A stretch of 5,921 nucleotides of DNA from an uncultured bacterium (GTDB lineage Bacteria; Actinomycetota; Coriobacteriia; Coriobacteriales; Coriobacteriaceae). The stretch is taken from contig CAJMSO010000122.1 of assembly GCA_905216075.1 (NCBI GenBank), positions 1-5,921 on the forward strand, written 5' to 3'. The translations under genes and the position numbers were made by a program. Of this stretch, positions 1-4,769 are shown in pieces. Below the pieces are notes generated by a model that saw only the letters and a list, made by a program, of their open reading frames with translations, was not told the origin of the DNA and searched no databases. Every line of letters starts with the position of its first letter. The stretch's first letter is position 1.

Positions 1-387
1 CTCGCGCTCGGCAGCGCGACGGCGGGCACGCATAACCTGGGCCTCGCTAATCTGCGCCAGTGCACGGGCCTGCGCGACCTCATCGGAAATGGGGGCCGAA
101 GCATCGGTGGCAACGGGGCGCTTCGCGCGCGTGGTGCGCGTCGTACGACGCTTGGGCTTTTCGGCATCCTCGCCGTCCGCAGCAGGCTTGGCCAAACGAC
201 GCGTGCGCTTAGGCTTAGCGGGAGCAGCCTCCTCGCTAGCAACGGGCGTGGTGGGCGCGGCGGCCTTAAGCGCCTCGGGAGCCGAGACCTGCGCCGGCGC
301 GGAAAGCACGGCCTGGTCCGACGTAACCGGTGCAGCGGGAGCCGTTTGCGTCGTCGTTATTTCGTTTTCTTGTTGTTGATCAGACAC
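1..387 (-). CDS. rho: Probable transcription termination factor Rho, N-terminal part (cut by window edge)
   Basis: An open frame of 129 codons starts at a GTG (387-385) and runs off the left edge. An in-frame TGA lies four codons upstream, so this GTG is the first possible start. The Shine-Dalgarno is weak (a GAAAAGAAAG stretch about 13 nt upstream). The protein begins MSDQQQENE, continues with a low-complexity Ala/Pro/Thr region, then two basic patches (KPKRTRRLAKP near residue 68 and KPKRRTTRTTRAKRP near residue 83), then a charged helix-like stretch. No Rho ATPase or RNA-binding motif falls inside the window. The call rests on two inferences: actinobacterial Rho proteins carry long basic N-terminal extensions of this kind, and rho commonly lies downstream of argS on the same strand in Actinobacteria, as here. 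Rho is the hexameric ATP-dependent RNA helicase that ends transcription. RNase E/G or IF-2, which also have basic disordered N-termini, are the main alternatives. Confidence 0.5.
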   Translation of the reverse strand, partial: MSDQQQENEITTTQTAPAAPVTSDQAVLSAPAQVSAPEALKAAAPTTPVASEEAAPAKPKRTRRLAKPAADGEDAEKPKRRTTRTTRAKRPVATDASAPISDEVAQARALAQISEAQVMRARRRAAERE

Positions 388-514
388 AGTGTTTGCTCAA
401 CTTTCTTTTCAAGCCCTGTGATCACATGCTCCCTGCATAAACCTTCAGGGCGGCTAAACAGTCTAGCTCCGTCAAATACCGACGGACATCATTGATCTGT
501 ATAGAGATGATTGC

Positions 515-543
515 GTTATATACGCAGCGTTAGTGTAACACAA
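515..543 (-). promoter_or_regulatory. Candidate sigma-70-type promoter for the rho-like gene
   Basis: On the minus strand, TTGTGT (543-538) and TATAAC (520-515) are separated by 17 nt. The predicted transcript would have a leader of roughly 120 nt before the GTG at 387. A long leader would suit autoregulation, which is known for rho in other bacteria, but no specific attenuator was recognised. The hexamers are imperfect, so this is a by-eye prediction. Confidence 0.35.
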
Positions 544-560
544 CCGCAACCACCTGCAAC

Positions 561-614
561 TTAGTCATCGGGGACGTTCTTAAACGACTAGTCAAAAGGG
601 ATGCTCTTTACAAA
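561..614. repeat. Degenerate tandem pair of a 27-bp unit
   Basis: Two adjacent 27-bp units (561-587 and 588-614) align without gaps at about 17 of 27 positions. Shared blocks are TAGTCA at the start, GGGA in the middle and TCTT near the end. The second unit begins exactly where the first ends. The role is unknown. It may be the remnant of a short intergenic array, or the similarity may be coincidental. Confidence 0.3.
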
Positions 615-793
615 GTTCCGGCGTACACCATCGCCACATCATAAGCTGCGGTGAAATAGTTCCCAAATCCCGGCCGGCACCTCTCAAGCAGGAACCATTC
701 CACCGCGACTCATGAGAAGAAGGCAGATCAAGCCTCAAGCATCGAGAAAACGGAACAGCTAAGGGGCAAGGGCATCGGCCCCAAGATCGACAC

Positions 794-954
794 GCCACGA
801 ATCGCGCCCATTTACTACGTTTGCCCCCGGCACCCCTGACCATACTCACTATTTTTCGAAAGTCGCAGACCTGCTACCTGCGGTTTTAATATTGCGATTT
901 TCGGCGTGGTTCGGGGTACGCACTTAAACGTAGTAGATGCCCCCGATTCTTGGC
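794..954 (-). repeat. Inverted-repeat element, copy A
   Basis: The ends are 29-bp arms (794-822 and 926-954) that are inverted copies matching at 24 of 29 positions. They include a perfect 10-bp inner part, TACTACGTTT at 813-822 and its complement at 926-935. The interior read on the minus strand (from CCACGCC at 909-903 to about 857) aligns with the plus-strand interior of copy B at about 39 of 51 positions by eye. The two are therefore diverged copies in opposite orientation. There is no transposase and no convincing peptide. The element could be a MITE-like non-autonomous element or a structured RNA. Strand is given relative to copy B. Confidence 0.6.
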
Positions 955-1026
955 AGAAGGTATCCCACCGCTCCTCCACGGGACAAAAATGATCCGTTTT
1001 CCTCCGTCCCCTAGGGTCATTTTCAA

Positions 1027-1174
1027 AACTATGGCTGTTTACTACGATGAATCGCTCAACCACGACCACGCCAAAAACCGGAAAAATAAAACCCCAGCTA
1101 GATGGCTTGCACTTTTCGGTGAAAAGCCCGTGTGATTGGAATCCCTCGATTCATCGTAGTAAACCGGTATAGTT
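1027..1174 (+). repeat. Inverted-repeat element, copy B
   Basis: The arms at 1027-1054 and 1147-1174 are inverted copies matching at 25 of 28 positions. The inner 18 bp are perfect (1037-1054 against 1147-1164, containing TTTACTACGATGAATC). A 92-nt interior follows the pattern of copy A: CCACGCC, an A-rich stretch, a CAG-TAG-GG-TGC segment, then ACTTTTC. Within it, CTTTTC (1112-1117) and GAAAAG (1121-1126) can form a small hairpin. If transcribed or extruded, the whole element could form a long stem with a structured loop. No coding content is convincing. It lies just downstream of the argS terminator and so would be largely outside the argS transcript. Confidence 0.65.
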
Positions 1175-1220
1175 GCGATTTGGTAGCATTTTCCAGCAAG
1201 CCAAATTGTCTCGCTAAACG

Positions 1221-1256
1221 CAAAAAGCCCGACCTCCGCATGGGAGATCGGGCTTT
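1221..1256 (-). terminator. Rho-independent terminator of argS
   Basis: On the minus strand, AAAGCCCGA (1256-1248) pairs perfectly with TCGGGCTTT (1232-1224). A further 4-bp stem follows after one mismatch (ctcc 1234-1237 with ggag 1243-1246), around a 5-nt loop. The stem runs into a TTTTT tract (1226-1222). It lies about 45 nt beyond the argS stop codon. Confidence 0.9.
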
Positions 1257-1300
1257 CGAGGCTCAGTCAAACCAAACCAACGCAGTCAAACGACCAGCGC

Positions 1301-3154
1301 TTACATCTGCTCGGGGGCAGAAACGCCAACGAGGGTAAGCACCAGGGCGAGCGTCACACGGACGGCGTCGCAGGCGGCCAAACGGGCGCGCGAGAGCTCA
1401 GGGTCGACGGGACGGCCCTCGCTCGGAAGGACCTGGCAGGCGGCGTAGAAGCTGTGGAAGTCGCCGGCGAGCTCCTCGGCAAAGTGCGTCAGGCGGAACG
1501 GAGCGCGATCGCGAGCGCAGCTACCGATGAGGTCGGTGAGCTCGTTGAGCTTACGCGACAGGGCGAGCTCGGTCGGGTCGGTCAGCAGCGAGTAATCGAC
1601 GTTCTCACCGATGGCCTTGGCGGCGACGGCCTTCATGCCCATCTCAGCGGCCTGCTCGGCGGTAACGTCTGCGGCACGACGCAGGATGGAGCACACGCGA
1701 GCGTGAGCATACTGCACGTAATAGACCGGGTTGGAGTTGTCGCGCTTCTTAACGGCCTCAATGTCGAAGTCGACCATCTGGTTGGAGCTCTTGGAGATGA
1801 GCGTGTAGCGGGCGGCGTCAGAGCCGACCTCGTCGACGAGTTCCTGCAGGGTCACCATGGTGCCCTTGCGCTTGGACATACGGACGGGCTTGCCGTTGCG
1901 CAGCAGGTTGACGAGCTGGCCCAGCAGAACCTCAAACTTGCCGGGATAGCCAAGAGCGTCGCAGACGCAGCGGACGCGGTCGATGTAGCCGTGGTGGTCG
2001 GCGCCCCAGATGTCGATGACGTGGTCGACGCGCTGGAACTTATCCCAGTGATAGGCAACGTCGGAGGCGAAGTAGGTGTACTCGCCATCGGACTTGATCA
2101 GGACGCGGTCCTTGTCGTCGCCCAGGTCGGTGGAGCGGAACCACAGGGCGCCGTCCTTGGTGTAGAGATAGCCCATCTTGTCGAGCTTCTCAAAAGCGCG
2201 GTCGACGGCGGAGGTGCCGGCGGTTTCGCCCTCGGTGTCCTTCACATACAGCGAGCGCTCGGAGAACCAACGATCGAAGTCGCAGTTAACGGCATGGCAA
2301 AGGTCGCGCATGTTGTCGACCATCTTCACGTAGCCGCGCTCACGGAAGCTCTCCATGCGCTCCTGCGGATCGGCGTTGACCCACTTATCGCCGTCGGTGC
2401 GCCAGAACTCGGCAGCCTCGTCGATGATGTAGTCGCCGCCGTAGGAGTCCTTGCCCAGAGTCTCGGCAAAGTTGTCCTGATACGGATGGGTCTCGGGATG
2501 CTCGTCGTTCTCGTCGGCAACAAAGGCGTCGCGGTCGGCGATCAGCAGCTTGTGAGCCTCGTCGATATCCACGCCCTGCTTGGCGATGATGTCGGCAAGC
2601 TGCATATAGCGCGTGCTGATGGAGTTACCGAAGGTATTCATCTGAGAGCCGTGGTCGTTGATGTAGAACTCACGCTGGATGTCGTAACCGGCGTGGTCCA
2701 TCACACGACAAAGGGAGTCGCCCAGAGCGGCCCAGCGACCATGACCGATGTGCATGGGGCCGACGGGGTTGGCGGAGACGAACTCGACCTGAGTTTTCAG
2801 GCCGCCACCGACGTTGGACTTAGCGAAGTCCATACCCTTCTCGCGAGCCTCGCCAAAGATGGCATTCTTGACGGCAACGGAGAGGTAGAAGTTGATGAAG
2901 CCAGGACCGGCGATCTCGACCTTCTCGATCGCGGGGTCCTCGGGCATATGGGCAACGACGGCCTCGGCGATCTTGCGCGGGGCGCAGTGAGCCAGCTTGG
3001 CGGACTTCAGGGCCATGGTGGAGGTCCACTCGCCATGAGAAGTATCAGCCGGTCGCTCGATAGCGCAATCGTCAAGTTCAAATGCGGAAAGGTCGCCGGC
3101 CTCCTGGGCCGCAGCAAGCGCAGCGCGTACCAGCTCTTCAATCTTCTCGGGCAT
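1301..3154 (-). CDS. argS: Arginyl-tRNA synthetase
   Basis: This class I aminoacyl-tRNA synthetase charges tRNA-Arg with arginine in the cytoplasm, using ATP. The ATG at 3154 is chosen because AGGAGG sits 4 nt upstream (3164-3159). An earlier in-frame ATG at 3244 has no such site and would overlap the likely promoter. The product is 617 residues. In order: an N-terminal tRNA-contact domain (about 1-115), a Rossmann catalytic domain with HIGH at 135-138 in the context SANPVGPMHIGHGR, GADHHGYI at 384-391, the KMSKS-equivalent RMSKRKG at 425-431, and a DALR anticodon-binding domain (about 476-617) ending in the typical GVSAPEQM. It is longer than the usual 550-590 residues. The surplus appears to be an acidic insertion around 188-238, inside the catalytic domain, after the INDHGSQM motif. 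The gene is monocistronic as far as visible, with its own promoter and terminator. Confidence 0.97.
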   Translation of the reverse strand: MPEKIEELVRAALAAAQEAGDLSAFELDDCAIERPADTSHGEWTSTMALKSAKLAHCAPRKIAEAVVAHMPEDPAIEKVEIAGPGFINFYLSVAVKNAIFGEAREKGMDFAKSNVGGGLKTQVEFVSANPVGPMHIGHGRWAALGDSLCRVMDHAGYDIQREFYINDHGSQMNTFGNSISTRYMQLADIIAKQGVDIDEAHKLLIADRDAFVADENDEHPETHPYQDNFAETLGKDSYGGDYIIDEAAEFWRTDGDKWVNADPQERMESFRERGYVKMVDNMRDLCHAVNCDFDRWFSERSLYVKDTEGETAGTSAVDRAFEKLDKMGYLYTKDGALWFRSTDLGDDKDRVLIKSDGEYTYFASDVAYHWDKFQRVDHVIDIWGADHHGYIDRVRCVCDALGYPGKFEVLLGQLVNLLRNGKPVRMSKRKGTMVTLQELVDEVGSDAARYTLISKSSNQMVDFDIEAVKKRDNSNPVYYVQYAHARVCSILRRAADVTAEQAAEMGMKAVAAKAIGENVDYSLLTDPTELALSRKLNELTDLIGSCARDRAPFRLTHFAEELAGDFHSFYAACQVLPSEGRPVDPELSRARLAACDAVRVTLALVLTLVGVSAPEQM

Positions 3155-3221
3155 AGATCCTCCTTGTGTTAAAGCCCCCGAGCTCTTGGTCACTCGTAGG
3201 GCAAAAGCCAGAGTTTGTAGC

Positions 3222-3250
3222 ACTCTATCACAAGCGACGGGCACTGTCGC
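3222..3250 (-). promoter_or_regulatory. Likely argS promoter (extended -10)
   Basis: On the minus strand, GCGACA (3250-3245) and TAGAGT (3227-3222) are 17 nt apart. TGA immediately precedes the -10, giving an extended -10 motif. Transcription would start near 3215, leaving a leader of about 60 nt. This is too short for a T-box, and no T-box sequence was seen. Confidence 0.5.
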
Positions 3251-3438
3251 AGGGTAAAGCTAATAGATATTGCATATGCACAAAAATGACTACCGCTCTT
3301 GCGCGGCGGTACAAAGTTGGCGGTTTGCCTGCTGTTTATACACGTTCTAGAAATGCATAAACGTATGAATAAGCCGTTCTATTTATCGAATACTCTTACC
3401 TATCGGAGTTGTGTGCTTTTCCTGCATAAAGTGATGGT

Positions 3439-3468
3439 TTGCGCACGTCAGCGTGGTATTCTTAACAT
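3439..3468 (+). promoter_or_regulatory. Candidate promoter of the CarD-like gene
   Basis: TTGCGC (3439-3444) and TAACAT (3463-3468) are 18 nt apart, in an AT-rich segment ending about 28 nt before the start codon. Both hexamers are partial matches, so the assignment is tentative. Confidence 0.35.
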
Positions 3469-3496
3469 ATGTAAATTCGTATAAGTTGGAGGTAGC

Positions 3497-3982
3497 ATGT
3501 TCTCAATCGGTCAACACGTCATTCATCCGGGTCAGGGAGTCTGCACCGTCGTCGGCTTTAGGGACGACACACCGCAGCCCATGTTGTTGCTCGAGACCAA
3601 ACAGGGGCATGCGCAGACGATTCTCATGTACCCCGTGGCGCAGGCCGACCGTCTGCATGCCGCTATCTCCCAGCAAGATGCAGAGCACCTGCTGAGCCAC
3701 TACGATGAGCTGGAGTGCGACACCTTTACCGAGCGCAATAGCTCGCTCGAGGAGACGCACTTTAAGCAGCAGCTCAAGCTGGGCGCGCCCGAGACGGTTC
3801 GCGTGGCAAAAACCATGATGCACCGTATTCGCCAGGCCGAGGAAGCAGATAAAAAGCCCAGCTCCTACTACATGCGCGTACTCAAGGAAGCCAAGCGCCG
3901 CTCCATCGAGGAGTTCGCCGTGGCCCTGGGCGTCACCGAAGAGGCCGCCGAAGCCCGCCTAGCCCAAGCCGCCCTCAACTAA
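3497..3982 (+). CDS. CarD-family (CarD/CdnL/TRCF-RID) transcription regulator
   Basis: The 161-residue protein starts at ATG 3497, with GGAGG at 3488-3492 four nt upstream. The N-terminus (FSIGQHVIHPGQGVCTVVGF, residues 2-21) is the first-strand signature of the RNA polymerase-interacting domain shared by CarD, CdnL and the Mfd/TRCF RID. This domain covers about residues 1-60. The rest (about 60-160) is predicted helical and matches the C-terminal half of CarD-type proteins, ending in a segment SSYYMRVLKEAKRRSIEEFA and a small helical tail. Family members bind the beta subunit at promoters and influence open-complex stability, often of rRNA promoters. That function is transferred from the family, not shown here. 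It is transcribed away from argS and ends in its own strong terminator. The exact subgroup (mycobacterial CarD-like, CdnL-like or the clostridial branch) cannot be settled by eye. Confidence 0.88.
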   Translation: MFSIGQHVIHPGQGVCTVVGFRDDTPQPMLLLETKQGHAQTILMYPVAQADRLHAAISQQDAEHLLSHYDELECDTFTERNSSLEETHFKQQLKLGAPETVRVAKTMMHRIRQAEEADKKPSSYYMRVLKEAKRRSIEEFAVALGVTEEAAEARLAQAALN

Positions 3983-3994
3983 CCTGCCCACGCC

Positions 3995-4037
3995 AAAACC
4001 ACCACAAAGGGGACAGGCACCTTTGTGGTGGTTTTTT
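3995..4037 (+). terminator. Rho-independent terminator of the CarD-like gene (hairpin copy 1)
   Basis: A perfect 16-bp stem (3995-4010 with 4020-4035) encloses a 9-nt loop, GGACAGGCA, and is followed by TTTTTT (4032-4037, overlapping the stem foot). It begins 12 nt after the stop codon. Bases 4004-4036 are identical to 4723-4755 downstream of the next gene. Confidence 0.93.
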
Positions 4038-4055
4038 CGTTCTAGTCGTTCTAGT
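4038..4055 (+). repeat. Perfect 9-bp tandem duplication
   Basis: CGTTCTAGT occurs twice back to back (4038-4046, 4047-4055), directly after the terminator T-tract and before the HD-domain gene. A weak -10-like TAGTAT overlaps its end (4055-4060), but no good -35 accompanies it. Confidence 0.6.
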
Positions 4056-4098
4056 AGTATTCATTCTTAGCGATACCTACGAACACAAGGAGTCTTTT

Positions 4099-4698
4099 AT
4101 GGCAGAGCTGCTTTCCGCCGGAATCACCCGCGACCGTGCGTTCGAATTGCTCAACGAGCACAACAAAGACCCGTTCCACATCACCCACGGCGAAACGGTC
4201 GAGGGCACCATGCGCTACTTTGCGCGCGAGTTCGACCCCGAGAACGAGGAGTTTTGGGGCATCGTCGGCCTGCTGCACGACCTGGATTGGGAGGAACATG
4301 AGGACGACCCCATGAACCACACTATCTATGCGGCCGAGATTCTTGAGGGCGAGGGCGCATCGCCTGAGCTCATCCGCGCCATCCAGACGCACACGTCCGA
4401 TTTCAACTCTTCGCTGCCCAAGCCCGAGCTGCAGATGGAAAAGATCCTGTTTGCCTGCGACGAGCTCACCGGCCTGATCGGGGCCGCCGTCATCATGCGT
4501 CCGAGCAAAAGCGTCATGGACTTTACGACTAAGTCGCTCAAGAAAAAGTTCAAGGACAAGCGCTTTGCCGCCGGCTGCTCGCGCGACGTGATTTCGCAGG
4601 GCGCCGAGATGCTGGGCTGGGAGCTCCCCGAGCTCTTCGACCGCACCATCGCAGCAATGCAGTCCTTCGCCCCCGACCGCGACACCTTCCAGGCCTAA
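4099..4698 (+). CDS. HD-domain protein (putative metal-dependent phosphohydrolase)
   Basis: The 199-residue protein starts at ATG 4099, with AAGGAG (4087-4092) six nt upstream. The HD-superfamily metal ligands are visible: His30 (HITHGETVEG context), the His60-Asp61 pair in GLLHDLDWEEH, further histidines at 74 and 98, and Asp121 in the CDELTGLI motif typical of stand-alone bacterial HD hydrolases. The HD core spans about 25-130. The C-terminal third is helical, with a Lys-rich stretch (145-154). No signal peptide or membrane segment is present, so it should be cytoplasmic. The substrate cannot be read from the sequence. Relatives are usually annotated only as HDIG or hydrolase proteins acting on phosphoester or nucleotide substrates. 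It follows the CarD-like gene in the same direction but behind a strong terminator, so it probably has its own promoter, which I could not place. It converges with proA. Confidence 0.85.
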   Translation: MAELLSAGITRDRAFELLNEHNKDPFHITHGETVEGTMRYFAREFDPENEEFWGIVGLLHDLDWEEHEDDPMNHTIYAAEILEGEGASPELIRAIQTHTSDFNSSLPKPELQMEKILFACDELTGLIGAAVIMRPSKSVMDFTTKSLKKKFKDKRFAAGCSRDVISQGAEMLGWELPELFDRTIAAMQSFAPDRDTFQA

Positions 4699-4715
4699 CC
4701 GCCCACGCCACCTAT

Positions 4716-4755
4716 AACCACTACAAAGGGGACAGGCACCTTTGTGGTGGTTTTT
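4716..4755 (+). terminator. Rho-independent terminator of the HD-domain gene (hairpin copy 2)
   Basis: A 14-bp stem (4716-4729 with 4739-4752, including one G-U pair at 4722/4746) has the same 9-nt loop GGACAGGCA as copy 1. It is followed by TTTTT (4751-4755). It lies 17 nt after the stop codon and 15 nt before the end of the convergent proA. On the minus strand it is a good hairpin but lacks a following T-tract, so it would at best weakly terminate proA. Confidence 0.9.
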
Positions 4756-4769
4756 CGTTTGCGAAGGGT

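Larger units (their letters stand above)
388..1300. other. Long gene-free region between argS and the rho-like gene
   Basis: About 0.9 kb has no open frame that looks coding. The short frames present (for example 592-849 and 815-1069 minus, 950-1135 and 1132-1338 plus) lack good ribosome-binding sites, have rare compositions, and overlap the inverted repeats or run into argS. The content is: rho leader and candidate promoter (388-543), degenerate tandem pair (561-614), sequence with nothing recognisable (615-793), inverted-repeat element A (794-954), a linker (955-1026), inverted-repeat element B (1027-1174) and the argS terminator (1221-1256). No tRNA or known riboswitch was recognised. Related actinobacteria often have lysA, hom and thr genes between argS and rho. 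None remains here. Confidence 0.6.
3155..3496. other. Divergent intergenic region between argS and the CarD-like gene
   Basis: These 342 nt are more AT-rich than the flanking genes and serve both directions. The argS promoter lies at 3222-3250 and a candidate carD-like promoter at 3439-3468. The middle (3251-3438) has no gene. It contains a perfect 10-bp palindrome TGCATATGCA (3271-3280) and an 8-bp palindrome TTCTAGAA (3345-3352). Either could be a regulator site, but both are short enough to occur by chance. Confidence 0.5.

Noticed and set aside
620..700. A possible tRNA or small RNA suggested by a GTTCCCAAATCCCGG stretch
   Set aside because: The T-arm consensus GTTCRANNC is not met, and no acceptor stem or anticodon arm could be folded around it.
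794..1174. A CRISPR array suggested by four evenly spaced motifs
   Set aside because: The motifs alternate in orientation, the shared core is only 7 bp across all four, the spacing is ~112 bp, and no cas genes are present. Homologous interiors show these are element ends, not spacer-separated repeats.
592..1338. Several short frames (592-849 and 815-1069 minus, 950-1135 and 1132-1338 plus) as small genes
   Set aside because: They lack good ribosome-binding sites, overlap the inverted repeats, and share the peptide RFIVVN only because the repeat arms encode it. The last one also runs through the argS terminator into argS. Repeat-derived chance frames are the better explanation.
1454..3172. 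A 572-codon open frame antisense to argS
   Set aside because: It lies entirely across argS apart from a few bases of the leader. It has a Val/Leu/Gly/Asp-rich composition typical of the reverse complement of high-GC coding sequence and shows no domain pattern. The minus strand has clear ArgS motifs throughout.
3155..3244. A 30-residue N-terminal extension of ArgS starting at 3244
   Set aside because: It has no Shine-Dalgarno and would overlap the predicted -10. The start at 3154 has AGGAGG at ideal spacing and gives a normal ArgS N-terminus.
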